Source: CAVQZA01 sp963718355
GTDB lineage: Bacteria > Actinomycetota > Thermoleophilia > Gaiellales > Gaiellaceae
Assembly (NCBI GenBank): GCA_963718355.1
Contig: CAVQZA010000010.1
Coordinates: 210,544-274,543, forward strand
Reading direction: 5' to 3'
Length of the DNA stretch: 64,000 nt
The translations under genes and the position numbers were made by a program. The notes under the pieces are model-generated. The model was given only the letters and a program-made list of their open reading frames with translations. It was not told the origin of the DNA and did not search any database. Positions 27,873-37,677 of the stretch are shown here, in pieces. The stretch's first letter is position 1; every line of letters begins with the position of its first letter.

Positions 27873-28705
27873 CACTCGGCGAGGTTCTCAAGCGCAGCAC
27901 CGTGTTCTTCACCGAGCGCGGGATCGACTCGCCGCGACTCGACGCGGAGTTCATCCTCGCCCACGCCCTCGGGCTCGCCCGGCTCGATCTTTACCTCGAG
28001 TTCGATCGCCCACTCACAGAGGAGGAGCTCGCCCGCTGCCGTGCGCTGGTCGAGCGACGCGGGAAGCGCGAGCCGCTCGCCTATGTGCTCGGTGAGTGGG
28101 GCTTCCGGCGGCTGATCCTGCACTGCGACAGTCGCGCGCTCGTTCCACGGCCCGAGACCGAGGTGCTCGTCGAGCGCGCCCTTGCGCTCCTCGAGGGCGT
28201 CGAGCGGCCGCGGGTGCTCGACATCGGCACCGGCACGGGCGCGGTCGCGCTCTCACTCCTGGCCGAGCGCGCCGGCGTCCGCATGACGGCGTTCGACATC
28301 TCGGCCGGCGCGCTCGCACTCGCGCGCGAGAACGCGGAGCTGCTTCGCCTCGAGCCGGCCTTCGTCGAGGGCGACTTCCGCGTAGGCCTGCCGGAGGGGC
28401 CATTCGATCTCGTCGTCTCGAACCCGCCCTATGTGAAGCACGACGAAATCGACGGGCTCGAGCCGGAGGTGCGCGACTGGGAGCCGCGCGAGGCGCTCGT
28501 CGCGGAAGACGGCCCGGCCGAGGTCGCCCGCGCCGCGCTCGCCGCACTCGAGCCGGGCGGCGCGGTCGCGCTCGAGGTCGGCGACGGCCAGGCGAGCGAA
28601 GTCGCCGGGGCGCTCGAGGCGCTCGGCTACCACGATGTCACGATCACCCTCGATCTCAACGAGCGCGAGCGGGTTGTCGAGGGGAGGGTCGCGCGTGTCG
28701 ATTGA
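27869..28705 (+). CDS. prmC: peptide chain release factor N5-glutamine methyltransferase
   Basis: This 278-aa SAM-dependent enzyme methylates the glutamine of the release-factor GGQ motif. The SAM-binding motif VLDIGTGTGAVALSL and the catalytic NPPY (SNPPYVK) are both clear. The start is a TTG that overlaps the prfA stop by 4 bp. No other in-frame initiator gives the conserved N-terminus. Its stop lies 11 bp inside the next gene. Confidence 0.95.
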   Translation: MTLGEVLKRSTVFFTERGIDSPRLDAEFILAHALGLARLDLYLEFDRPLTEEELARCRALVERRGKREPLAYVLGEWGFRRLILHCDSRALVPRPETEVLVERALALLEGVERPRVLDIGTGTGAVALSLLAERAGVRMTAFDISAGALALARENAELLRLEPAFVEGDFRVGLPEGPFDLVVSNPPYVKHDEIDGLEPEVRDWEPREALVAEDGPAEVARAALAALEPGGAVALEVGDGQASEVAGALEALGYHDVTITLDLNERERVVEGRVARVD

Positions 28706-29288
28706 GGAGGCGGTCGCCGCGATACGGGCCGGGCGGCCGGCGATCGTTCCGACCGATACGGTCTACGGCCTCGTCACGGTGCCGCAGCTCGAGGAATCGG
28801 TGCGGCGACTGTCGGAGCTCAAGCGTCGCAGCGCGAACCAGCCGATTGCGCTGATCGCGGCCGATCTCGACCGTCTCTTCGACTGGGTGCCAGAGCTGCG
28901 TGCCGGCCGGATCGCAGCGGCCGTGCTCCCGGGCCCGTACACGCTCGTGCTCCCGAACCCGGCGCGACGGTTCCCCTGGCTCGCGGGCGCGAACCCGGAT
29001 GCGATTGGCGTGCGCGTCCCGTCGCTCTCCGGTGATGCGAAGGCGCTGCTCGACCAGCTCGGCGCCGTGGCCGGAACGAGCGCCAACCTCCATGGCGGTC
29101 CCGAGCCGCGGCGCCTCACCGATATCGCCGCGGAGCTCCGCGCCGCCTGCACGACCCTCGACGGCGGCGAGCTCCCGGGCATCGCCTCGACGGTGATCGA
29201 CTTCACCGGGCCTGAGCCGGTCGTCCTGCGCGAGGGCGCCGGCAGCGCGGCCGAGGCGATCGCGCGGGCCGCCGCCGCGGTCGGCTGA
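28695..29288 (+). CDS. Sua5/YciO/YrdC family threonylcarbamoyl-AMP synthase
   Basis: This 197-aa protein should make threonylcarbamoyl-adenylate from threonine, bicarbonate and ATP for the t6A modification of tRNA. The core motif PTDTVYGL and the segments KRRSANQPIALI, LPGPYTLVL and GVRVPS are present, and the length fits the short TsaC form without the Sua5 C-terminal domain. The GTG at 28695 follows a GGGGAGG ribosome site and overlaps prmC by 11 bp. The neighbourhood of prfA and prmC is conserved in actinobacteria. Confidence 0.93.
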   Translation: MSIEEAVAAIRAGRPAIVPTDTVYGLVTVPQLEESVRRLSELKRRSANQPIALIAADLDRLFDWVPELRAGRIAAAVLPGPYTLVLPNPARRFPWLAGANPDAIGVRVPSLSGDAKALLDQLGAVAGTSANLHGGPEPRRLTDIAAELRAACTTLDGGELPGIASTVIDFTGPEPVVLREGAGSAAEAIARAAAAVG

Positions 29289-29331
29289 CCGCGGAAGTAC
29301 GATCTTCGGAACCCTGGAGAGGAGAGCCCGA

Positions 29332-30624
29332 ATGGCAGTCGCGCAGTACACGCTCGCCCAGCTTCGCACCGCAGGCCTCGACGAGGTCGATCCCGAGATC
29401 GCCGGCCTGCTCGGCAAGGAGCTCGAGCGCCAGCGCGGCCAGATCGAGCTGATCGCGTCGGAGAACTTCACCTGGCCTTCTATCCTCGAGGCGGTCGGCA
29501 GCGTCCCGACCAACAAGTACGCCGAGGGCTATCCGGGCAAGCGCTACTACGGCGGCTGCGAGGTCGTCGACGAGATCGAGGTGCTCGCGATCGAGCGGGC
29601 GAAGGAGCTCTTCGGCGCCGAGCACGCGAACGTCCAGCCGAACGCCGGCGCCGCGACGAATACGGCGGTCTACATGGCGATGCTCGATCCCGGAGACACG
29701 ATCCTCTCGCTCCGTCTCGATCACGGCGGCCACCTCACGCACGGGCTCAAGGTCAACGTCTCGGGCCGGCTCTACACGATCGCCCACTACGGCGTTGACC
29801 GCGAGACGAACCTCGTCGACTACGCCGAGGTGCTGAAGCTCGCGCAGGAGCACCGGCCGAAGCTGATCGTCTGCGGCGGCTCCGCGTATCCGCGCACCGT
29901 CGAGACGTGGGAGTTCCGCAAGATCGCCGACGAGGTCGGTGCGCTGCTCCTCTGCGACATGGCGCACTTCGCCGGGCTCGTCGCCGCCGGGCTCCAGCCG
30001 AACCCGGTCGAGCACTGCGACTTCGTCACCTCGACCACGCACAAGACGCTGGCCGGGCCGCGCTCCGGCTTCATCCTCTGCCGCGAGCAATACGCGCAGG
30101 CCGTCGACCGCGCGATCTTCCCCGGGCTCCAGGGCGGACCGTTGATGCACACGATCGCCGCCAAGGCCGCGTGCTTCCGGATCGCCGCCAGCGACGCGTT
30201 TCGCGAGTACCAGCAGCAGATCCGCGCCAACGCCGACGCGCTCGCCGAGACGCTGCAGGAGGGCGGGCTCTCGGTGCTCACAGGAGGCACCGACACGCAC
30301 CTGCTCCAGCTCGATCTGCGCGGCACCGATTGGACGGGGAAGGACGCCGAGGAACGACTCGACGAGGTCGGCCTCACCGTGAACCGCAACACGGTGCCCT
30401 TCGACGAGCAGCCGCCGACGATCGCCTCAGGTGTCCGCATCGGCACCCCGGCGGCGACGATGCGAGGGTTCGACGCCGACGACTTCCGCGAGGTCGGCCG
30501 GATCATCGTCGGCGCGCTCACCGCCGACGCGGACATCGCCGCGCTCCGCGCCCGCGCCGAGGCGCTCTGTGATGCAAACCCGCTCTACCCGGGCTTCCGC
30601 GGCTATCCGACGTACGTGGCATGA
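29332..30624 (+). CDS. glyA: serine hydroxymethyltransferase
   Basis: This 430-aa PLP enzyme interconverts serine and glycine while loading one-carbon units onto tetrahydrofolate. The PLP lysine is Lys238 in STTHKTLAGPRSG. IASENF, the YAEGYPGKRYYGG loop and CDMAHFAGLVAAG are conserved. A GGAGAGGAG ribosome site lies about 8 nt upstream, and TACGAT further up (about 29296) may be the promoter. Its product feeds the methyl groups used by MetH. Its stop overlaps the upp start. Confidence 0.97.
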   Translation: MAVAQYTLAQLRTAGLDEVDPEIAGLLGKELERQRGQIELIASENFTWPSILEAVGSVPTNKYAEGYPGKRYYGGCEVVDEIEVLAIERAKELFGAEHANVQPNAGAATNTAVYMAMLDPGDTILSLRLDHGGHLTHGLKVNVSGRLYTIAHYGVDRETNLVDYAEVLKLAQEHRPKLIVCGGSAYPRTVETWEFRKIADEVGALLLCDMAHFAGLVAAGLQPNPVEHCDFVTSTTHKTLAGPRSGFILCREQYAQAVDRAIFPGLQGGPLMHTIAAKAACFRIAASDAFREYQQQIRANADALAETLQEGGLSVLTGGTDTHLLQLDLRGTDWTGKDAEERLDEVGLTVNRNTVPFDEQPPTIASGVRIGTPAATMRGFDADDFREVGRIIVGALTADADIAALRARAEALCDANPLYPGFRGYPTYVA

Positions 30625-31253
30625 GCGGCTCGGTCGTCCAGGTCGATCATCCGCTGGTGCAGCACAAGCTCGGCCTACTGCGCGACGCGAACACCGACAC
30701 GCAACTCTTCCGCCTCCTCGTCAACGAGCTGACACTCCTCCTCACCTACGAGGCGACGAAGGACTTCGCCACCGAGGACGTCGAGGTCGACACGCCGCTC
30801 GAGCGCACGACCGTCCGCCGCATCTCGGGCAAGAAGGTCGCCGTCTGTCCGATCCTCCGCGCCGGGATGGGGATGCTCGACGGCGTGCTCTCGCTGATCT
30901 CCGGCGCGCGGGTCGGCTTCATCGGCCTCTACCGCGACGAGGAGACGCTTCAGCCGGTCGAGTACTACGTGAAGCTTCCGTCCGACATCGCCATGCGCGA
31001 CGTGATCCTGCTCGACCCGATGCTCGCGACCGGCAACTCGACTGCCGCCGCGGTCGGGCGCGTCAAGGAAGCGGGCGCGATGTCGATCACGCTGATCGGG
31101 CTGATCGCAGCGCCGGAGGGGCTCGCCAACATCCATGAGAACCATCCCGATGTGCGCATCGTCGTCGCCGGCATCGACCACGGCCTGAACGAGAAGGGCT
31201 ACATCGTCCCGGGCCTCGGCGACGCGGGAGACCGGCTCTACGGCACGAAGTAA
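30621..31253 (+). CDS. upp: uracil phosphoribosyltransferase
   Basis: This 210-aa enzyme salvages uracil to UMP with phosphoribosyl pyrophosphate. The PRPP loop is seen as LLDPMLATGNST, the N-terminal HPLVQHKLGLLRD and the uracil-binding C-terminus GYIVPGLGDAGDRLYGTK are typical, and the length matches the family. It is coupled to glyA through an ATGA overlap. Confidence 0.97.
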   Translation: MSGSVVQVDHPLVQHKLGLLRDANTDTQLFRLLVNELTLLLTYEATKDFATEDVEVDTPLERTTVRRISGKKVAVCPILRAGMGMLDGVLSLISGARVGFIGLYRDEETLQPVEYYVKLPSDIAMRDVILLDPMLATGNSTAAAVGRVKEAGAMSITLIGLIAAPEGLANIHENHPDVRIVVAGIDHGLNEKGYIVPGLGDAGDRLYGTK

Positions 31254-31262
31254 GGCACCGCC

Positions 31263-32381
31263 ATGTGGGAGACGCTGACCGACAATCCAGAAGTCCTCTA
31301 CTCGGCGATCATCGCCTGCGTGATCGTGGTGATGCTGACGCCGGCAGTCGGCGGGATGGCGCGGAGGCTCGGCGCGGTCGACGAGCCGGACGGACGCCGG
31401 CTCAACGTCCTGCCGATCCCGCGCCTCGGCGGCCTTGCGCTCTTCCTGGGCATCTTCATCCCGGCGCTCGCGTTCCTGCACCTCGGCCGCGAGATGCGCG
31501 GGCTCCTGATCGGAGCCGCTATCGCGACGGTCGTCGGAGCGGTCGACGACGTTCGCGGCCTGCGCTGGTGGCAGAAGCTCGGCGGCCAGTTCCTCGCCGC
31601 CGCGATCCCGGTCAGCTTCGGCGTCTGGATCTCGCACTTCACGTTCCCGTTCCTCGGCGTCAACACGCTGTCGCCGTGGATCGGCGCGCCGCTCAGCCTG
31701 CTCTGGATCGTCGCGATCATGAACATGGTCAACTTCCTCGACGGGATGGACGGGCTCGCCGCGGGCGTCTGCGGGATCTCGGGCTTCACCTTTGCCCTGA
31801 TCGCGCTCTCGGTCGGCAAGATCGACCCGGCGATCCTCTCCGCCGCCGTGTTCGGCGCCACGTTCGGCTTCCTGCGCCACAACTTCTATCCGGCGCGGAT
31901 CTTCATGGGCGACTCCGGCGCGCTGTTACTCGGCTTCGTGCTCGCGACGATCTCGGTGCAGGGTCTACTGAAGACGGCGTCAACGGTCACCCTGTTCCTG
32001 CCACTGCTCGTCCTCGCCGTGCCGATCCTCGACACCTCGTTCGTGGTCGCGCGGCGCCTCAAGCATGGCACCCCGATCTACACCGCCGACCGCGGTCACC
32101 TGCACCACCGCTTCGTCGACATCGGCTTCTCGCAGCGGCGCGCCGCGCTGACGATCTATGTCTGGACGCTGACGCTCGCGCTCGCCGCGATCGCGACCCG
32201 CTTCGTCCCCTTTCGCGCCCACGGCGTCTGGCACCCGTGGTGGACGGCGCTCGCGGTCGGGATCGGCCTCGTCGCGCTCGGCACGTCGATCTACATCGTC
32301 TACCTGCTCGAGATCGTGAAGCTCGCGAACCCTCGCATCCGCCGCCGCGAAGAGGCGGAGCGGCTGCGCAGGTCCGCCTAG
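31263..32381 (+). CDS. WecA/TagO-like undecaprenyl-phosphate sugar-1-phosphate transferase
   Basis: This 372-aa polytopic enzyme of the MraY/WecA family moves a sugar phosphate from a UDP-sugar to undecaprenyl phosphate, the first membrane step in making wall or surface glycans. About ten membrane segments are visible. Catalytic and metal motifs are DDVRGL, NFLDGMDGL, FMGDSGAL and the basic HLHHR of the WecA subgroup. Its position between upp and the atp genes is conserved in actinobacteria, where it is often called rfe. Donor sugar identity cannot be read from sequence. Its end overlaps the converging hydrolase gene by 4 bp. Confidence 0.92.
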   Translation: MWETLTDNPEVLYSAIIACVIVVMLTPAVGGMARRLGAVDEPDGRRLNVLPIPRLGGLALFLGIFIPALAFLHLGREMRGLLIGAAIATVVGAVDDVRGLRWWQKLGGQFLAAAIPVSFGVWISHFTFPFLGVNTLSPWIGAPLSLLWIVAIMNMVNFLDGMDGLAAGVCGISGFTFALIALSVGKIDPAILSAAVFGATFGFLRHNFYPARIFMGDSGALLLGFVLATISVQGLLKTASTVTLFLPLLVLAVPILDTSFVVARRLKHGTPIYTADRGHLHHRFVDIGFSQRRAALTIYVWTLTLALAAIATRFVPFRAHGVWHPWWTALAVGIGLVALGTSIYIVYLLEIVKLANPRIRRREEAERLRRSA

Positions 32382-33094
32382 CTCGACCAGTCGACGAAGT
32401 CGGCGAGCGCCTCGTTGAAGCCGGGCGCGAACTGCGGGTCGTGACCGGCGCCGCGGATCACGAGCCGCTCCGCGTCGAGCTCCTCCTCGAGCACGTCGCA
32501 GACCCGCTCGAAAGCCGCACCGTGCCCGCCGGACACGACGAGCTTCGGGAACGGTGCAGCGGCGAGCGGCTCGAACGGGATCTCGGCCTCGCTCGGCAGG
32601 CGCTCGACCATCAGCATCCGCGCGCCCTGCTCGAGCTCCGGCGGCAACGGGTCGGGCAGCGTGGGAGGCGAGCTCGAGACGAACGAGAAGAACTCGACGA
32701 GGAACGTGCGCGGGTCGTTCGACCGAGAACGCGCGTGCTCCTCGAGCGCCGCGATCGCCGCCTCGGCGTCCGGGTCTCCGCGCGCGATTCCGAAGCACGG
32801 CGGCTCGATCACGGTCAGCGAGCGCACGAGGCCGGGCCGTTCGGCGGCCGCGAGCAGCGTGACGATGCCGCCGTACGAGTGGCCGGCCAGGTGGTCGCCC
32901 GGCTCCAGCTGCTCGGCCAGCCAGCGGCCGTGCTCTTCGAAGTCGATCGCCGCGACCGGCGGCCCCGGCGGGAAGCCCGGACGGTTCAGGATTGCGAGCT
33001 CGAACCGCTCCGCAAGCGGCGCCTGCGCGCTCCAGGTCGCCGCCCCGTTGCCGACGCTGCCGTGGACGAGCACGAGTCGCGGCCGTGTGGGCAC
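32378..33094 (-). CDS. alpha/beta-fold hydrolase
   Basis: This 238-aa protein has the alpha/beta hydrolase fold, with the oxyanion motif VHGSVGN, the nucleophile serine in GHSYGG and the catalytic histidine in GAGHDPQF. The acid residue is probably in the VSGGHG region but is less clear. Substrate is unknown. The GTG start has TAGGAT 6 nt upstream, so it would be translated from a leaderless mRNA. It converges on the WecA-type gene and diverges from the atp operon. Confidence 0.88.
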   Translation of the reverse strand: MPTRPRLVLVHGSVGNGAATWSAQAPLAERFELAILNRPGFPPGPPVAAIDFEEHGRWLAEQLEPGDHLAGHSYGGIVTLLAAAERPGLVRSLTVIEPPCFGIARGDPDAEAAIAALEEHARSRSNDPRTFLVEFFSFVSSSPPTLPDPLPPELEQGARMLMVERLPSEAEIPFEPLAAAPFPKLVVSGGHGAAFERVCDVLEEELDAERLVIRGAGHDPQFAPGFNEALADFVDWSS

Positions 33095-33100
33095 TCCACG

Positions 33101-33106
33101 ATCCTA
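33101..33106 (-). promoter_or_regulatory. -10 element TAGGAT for the hydrolase
   Basis: On the minus strand TAGGAT lies 6 nt before the GTG at 33094, with no ribosome site. Confidence 0.5.
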
Positions 33107-33191
33107 TCGGACACAAACTTGTGACGAAATGGGCCACTTTCCGCCTGCCTGCGGGGATTTGCAGTGTTACAAACTGGCACCCCTGCTCTGG

Positions 33192-33197
33192 TATGCT
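33192..33197 (+). promoter_or_regulatory. -10 element TATGCT at the head of the atp operon
   Basis: TATGCT ends 9 nt before the ATG at 33207. A possible -35, TTACAA, lies at 33167-33172 with a 19-nt spacer. Confidence 0.5.
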
Positions 33198-33206
33198 CGC
33201 CGCGGG

Positions 33207-33407
33207 ATGGAGCACGCCCCCCGTAAAAGCCGAAGCGGCGTGTCCGCCGGGATGCTGCTCGCAAGCGCGATCGTCCTCTGCATCGCGATCGGCGCAGCCA
33301 TCGGCGCTGCTGCAGGCTCGGTCGGGTACGGCATCGTCTTCGGCGCCGTGCTCGGGATTCCGGTCGGCACCGCAGTCGTCGTCGTCGTGTATCGGGACGC
33401 TCGCTGA
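33207..33407 (+). CDS. small two-membrane-segment protein, AtpZ-like
   Basis: This 66-aa protein has a basic N-terminus and two hydrophobic segments (about 13-36 and 41-61) rich in Gly and Ala. It is the first gene of the atp operon and overlaps the next start by one base. Its size, two-helix plan and place match the AtpZ/AtpI-type accessory proteins that open many F-ATPase operons. Sequence conservation is too weak to be certain. Confidence 0.6.
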   Translation: MEHAPRKSRSGVSAGMLLASAIVLCIAIGAAIGAAAGSVGYGIVFGAVLGIPVGTAVVVVVYRDAR

Positions 33408-33793
33408 TGAAGACCCTCGTCTCGACGCCGAGACCCGTACCCGGACGTTTTCTCCCCGCGGCCGGAGCCGCGCTCGTCCTCCTGCTCGCGCTGCCGATCT
33501 TCCTGCTCGCGGGCTGGCCGCTCGCAGGCTGGGCTCTCGGCACGGTCCTCTGGGTCGCGGTCGAGGCGATCGGCCTCCTGGTGACGCGCGCCGCGGCGAG
33601 CGGCGGTAGGCTCGCATCTTCAGGCGTGCAGGCGTTTGGACTTTTCTTCAAGACGGTGGGCGTGCTGGTCGTGCTCGTCGCCGTCGCAGTATCGAATCCC
33701 CACCTCGCGGTGGCGGCAACCTTGGTCTACGCACTCGCATACACCTTCCAGCTCGGCCTCTCGCTCCTGGCGTACTTCGGGGCGTCGCAGTGA
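33407..33793 (+). CDS. atpI: ATP synthase protein I-like membrane protein
   Basis: This 128-aa protein has four predicted membrane segments (about 19-38, 42-60, 78-97 and 103-123) and lies directly before atpB, overlapping its start by 4 bp (GTGA). That is the place and topology of AtpI, which assists c-ring assembly. The sequence itself is poorly conserved, as usual for this family, so the name rests mainly on context. Confidence 0.7.
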   Translation: MKTLVSTPRPVPGRFLPAAGAALVLLLALPIFLLAGWPLAGWALGTVLWVAVEAIGLLVTRAAASGGRLASSGVQAFGLFFKTVGVLVVLVAVAVSNPHLAVAATLVYALAYTFQLGLSLLAYFGASQ

Positions 33794-34662
33794 GGCGCCT
33801 CACGCTGCTTTTCGGCGCGCTGGCGCTCGCCCTGCCGCAGGCCGCGTTCGCCAAGGGCCATTTCGATCCGTCCGAGGAGTTCAACCAGCATCCCTGGCTC
33901 CCGATCCACCTCGGCCCGCTCGATCTCTCGGTGACGAAGGCGGTCGCCTATCTCTGGCTCGGCGCGTTGCTGACGATGGCGCTCGGGATCTTCGTGATGC
34001 GCGTGAAGTTCACCGGCAAGGCGGTCGGCCGGCGCCAGGCGATCGGCGAGACGATCTACGAGGTCGCGCAGGTTCAGGTCGCGGAGCAGGGCCTGCCGAC
34101 GAAGGGCATCAAGCGGTGGTTCCCGTACGTCGCCTCGCTGATGCTCTTCATCTGGGTCGTCAACCTGATCGGCTTCATCCCGCTCCCGCTCTCGGACCAG
34201 AAGGTGACGATCTTCGGCGTGAAGCTGCCGGCGCTCGGGATCTACGCCGCTACCTCCTCGCTGTCGGTGACGCTCGCCCTCGCGCTGATGACCTTCGTCT
34301 TCACGCATGTCGAGGGCGTCCGCAACAACGGCGGCTGGGGCTACCTGAAGAGCTGGATCCCCGATGTGCCGAAGGCGCTGCTGCCGCTGATCGTGCCGCT
34401 CGAGGTGCTCGGGCAGTTCATGCGGCTGATCTCGCTCTCCGTCCGTCTCTTTGCCAACATGCTCGCCGGCCACATGCTGATCTTGACCTTCATCGGCCTG
34501 ATCTTCGTGCTCCAGTCGCTCTGGCTCGTGCCGTTCGCGGTCGGCTTCGCGACCGTCTTCTACCTCTTCGAAGTCGTGATCGTCGTCTCGATCCAGGCGT
34601 TCATCTTCGCGGCCCTGTCAGCCATCTACATCGGCTCGGCGATCGAGCCGCAACAACACTAG
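33790..34662 (+). CDS. atpB: ATP synthase F0 subunit a
   Basis: This 290-aa membrane subunit forms the proton half-channels beside the c-ring. It starts with a cleavable-looking signal (ending QAAFAKG), as in other actinobacteria. The essential arginine that faces the c-ring glutamate is in SLSVRLFANMLAGH. Later helices FIGLIFVLQSL and VSIQAFIFAALSAIYIG match the family. Translation begins at a GTG coupled to atpI. Confidence 0.96.
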   Translation: MRRLTLLFGALALALPQAAFAKGHFDPSEEFNQHPWLPIHLGPLDLSVTKAVAYLWLGALLTMALGIFVMRVKFTGKAVGRRQAIGETIYEVAQVQVAEQGLPTKGIKRWFPYVASLMLFIWVVNLIGFIPLPLSDQKVTIFGVKLPALGIYAATSSLSVTLALALMTFVFTHVEGVRNNGGWGYLKSWIPDVPKALLPLIVPLEVLGQFMRLISLSVRLFANMLAGHMLILTFIGLIFVLQSLWLVPFAVGFATVFYLFEVVIVVSIQAFIFAALSAIYIGSAIEPQQH

Positions 34663-34675
34663 GAGGAACCGCTCC

Positions 34676-34939
34676 ATGCTCACCACGATTCTCGCAGCCA
34701 CCACGAACGGCACCACCGATGCCGGAAAGGCGATCGCACTCGCGCTCGGCATCGGCCTCGGCGCGCTCGGCGCCGGCGTCGGGATCGGCAACATCTTCGG
34801 CTCGATGATCCAGGCAGTCGCCCGCCAGCCGGAGCTGCGCGGCGAGCTGCAGGGAATCCAGTGGCTCGGCTTCGCACTCACCGAGGCCGTCGTCTTCTAC
34901 GGCCTGATCGGCGGCCTGCTCGCCTACGTCCTCGTCTGA
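34676..34939 (+). CDS. atpE: ATP synthase F0 subunit c
   Basis: This 87-aa protein is the proteolipid of the rotor ring: two long helices joined by the polar loop ARQPE. The ion-carrying carboxylate is Glu70 in FALTEAVVFYGL. The residue after it is Ala, and the usual sodium ligands are absent, so it should carry protons. An AGGAGGA ribosome site lies just upstream, consistent with the high expression needed for a multimeric ring. Confidence 0.97.
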   Translation: MLTTILAATTNGTTDAGKAIALALGIGLGALGAGVGIGNIFGSMIQAVARQPELRGELQGIQWLGFALTEAVVFYGLIGGLLAYVLV

Positions 34940-34943
34940 GCCG

Positions 34944-35471
34944 ATGATCGTCGCCTCTTCACAGCTGATCAAGGTCGTTCCGGGTCTGATGATCTGGACG
35001 CTGGTCGCGTTCGGCTTGACCTTCTTCGTCCTCAGGCGCTTCGCGTTCAAGCCGATCCAGAAGGTGATCGACGAGCGGCGCGCGCGCATCATGGAGAGCC
35101 TCGACGAGGCCGACAACGCCCGCGACGAGGCACGCCGGCTGCTGGAGGAGCACAAGCAGCTGATGGCGCAGGCCCGCACCGACGCCGAGGCGATCCTCGC
35201 CGAGGCCCGGCACATCGCCGACTCGCAGCGGGAGCGCGTCAAGGAGGAGGCCGAGACCGATCGCAAGCGGCGGCTCGAGGAGACGCGGCGCGAGATCGCC
35301 GCCGAGACCCAGCGCGCGCTCGAGCAGATCCGGCTCGAGGTCGCCGAGCTGACGCTCGTCGCGACGACGAAGGTCACCGGCAAGGTGCTCGACGACGACG
35401 ACCAGCGGCGGCTCATCTCCGAGGCGATCGCCGGCCTCGACTTCTCCGTGCTGGAGGCCTCCGAGAACTAA
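34944..35471 (+). CDS. atpF: ATP synthase F0 subunit b
   Basis: This 175-aa protein has one N-terminal membrane helix (about 9-30) followed by a long charged coiled coil rich in Glu, Arg and Ala. It is the peripheral stalk that holds F1 against rotation. The segment FKPIQKVIDERRARI is typical. It begins 4 bp after atpE and overlaps atpH by one base (TAATG). Confidence 0.95.
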   Translation: MIVASSQLIKVVPGLMIWTLVAFGLTFFVLRRFAFKPIQKVIDERRARIMESLDEADNARDEARRLLEEHKQLMAQARTDAEAILAEARHIADSQRERVKEEAETDRKRRLEETRREIAAETQRALEQIRLEVAELTLVATTKVTGKVLDDDDQRRLISEAIAGLDFSVLEASEN

Positions 35472-36004
35472 TGGGCGTCGCGCAGCGCATGTACGCACGG
35501 GCTCTGTTCGAGGCCGCGCTCGAACAGGGGAAGCTCGCCGAGGTGCATGAGCAGCTCGGCGACTTCGTCGCGATGGTCGAGGAGGTGCCCGAGCTCGGCG
35601 CCGTGCTCGGCAACCCGGAGCTCGACTCCAAGACCAAGGCCGCCATCCTCGACGACCTCCTCGGCGGCGCCGACGAGCTCGTCCGGAACTTCCTCCGCCT
35701 GATCGCCGAGAAGGGGCGCACCGGCGAGATCGTCGAGATCGCGCGTGAGCTCGGCGAGCTCGTCGCCAAGCAGGCTCGCGTCCTCCAGGTCGAGCTGACC
35801 ACCGCCTTCGAGCTCTCGGACGACGAGGCGCGCGGAATCGTCCAGCAGATCGAGCAGGCATCCGGCCGCACCGTCGAGGCGAGTCGCTCGGTCGACGCGG
35901 ACCTCGTCGGCGGCATCGTCCTCCAGGCCGGGTCGCTCCGTCTCGACGCGAGCGTCCGTGGCCGCCTCGAAAGACTTCGACACGAACTCGTAACCAGAGC
36001 ATGA
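35471..36004 (+). CDS. atpH: ATP synthase F1 subunit delta
   Basis: This 177-aa soluble subunit joins subunit b to the top of the alpha/beta hexamer. The opening (QRMYARALFEAALEQGKL) and the conserved C-terminal GGIVLQAGSLRLDASVRGRLERLR are family hallmarks. It overlaps atpF by one base. A 142-bp gap with a strong hairpin separates it from atpA, which is unusual for this otherwise tightly packed operon. Confidence 0.95.
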   Translation: MGVAQRMYARALFEAALEQGKLAEVHEQLGDFVAMVEEVPELGAVLGNPELDSKTKAAILDDLLGGADELVRNFLRLIAEKGRTGEIVEIARELGELVAKQARVLQVELTTAFELSDDEARGIVQQIEQASGRTVEASRSVDADLVGGIVLQAGSLRLDASVRGRLERLRHELVTRA

Positions 36005-36015
36005 GAGTGACCCTG

Positions 36016-36146
36016 ATGCAGCGACTCGTTCCGAGGCGAAGCCGGCCTTGGCCCGGCGAGAGCCGACGACTTGTCCTGTCCAGCCGAACTGTGAAGGAGG
36101 GGGCTCGTGGGGGAACCACGGGTTCCCCCACGATGAAGGAGCTGAT

Positions 36147-36150
<4 letters not shown>
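36016..36150 (+). CDS. possible 44-codon leader frame ending on the atpA start
   Basis: An ATG at 36016 opens a 44-codon frame that runs through the gap and the hairpin, and whose TGA (36148-36150) overlaps the atpA GTG by two bases. An inner ATG at 36133 gives a five-codon version with the same stop. The peptide is Arg- and Gly-rich without any recognisable domain, so it may be chance. If translated, it would couple ribosome arrival at atpA to passage through the hairpin. Confidence 0.25.
36106..36132 (+). promoter_or_regulatory. perfect 12-bp hairpin immediately before the atpA ribosome site
   Basis: CGTGGGGGAACC (36106-36117) and GGTTCCCCCACG (36121-36132) are exact complements around a 3-nt loop. 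The AAGGAG of atpA starts 3 nt later. No T-run follows, so it is not a simple terminator. It may block 3' decay of the upstream atpBEFH message, stall transcription, or adjust atpA translation. Confidence 0.65.
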
Positions 36151-37673
<1,523 letters not shown>

Positions 37674-37677
37674 CTCG

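Noticed and set aside
36048..36146. Longer start for atpA at 36048
   Set aside because: It would add 33 unconserved residues through the hairpin. GTG 36147 has a ribosome site and gives the standard N-terminus.
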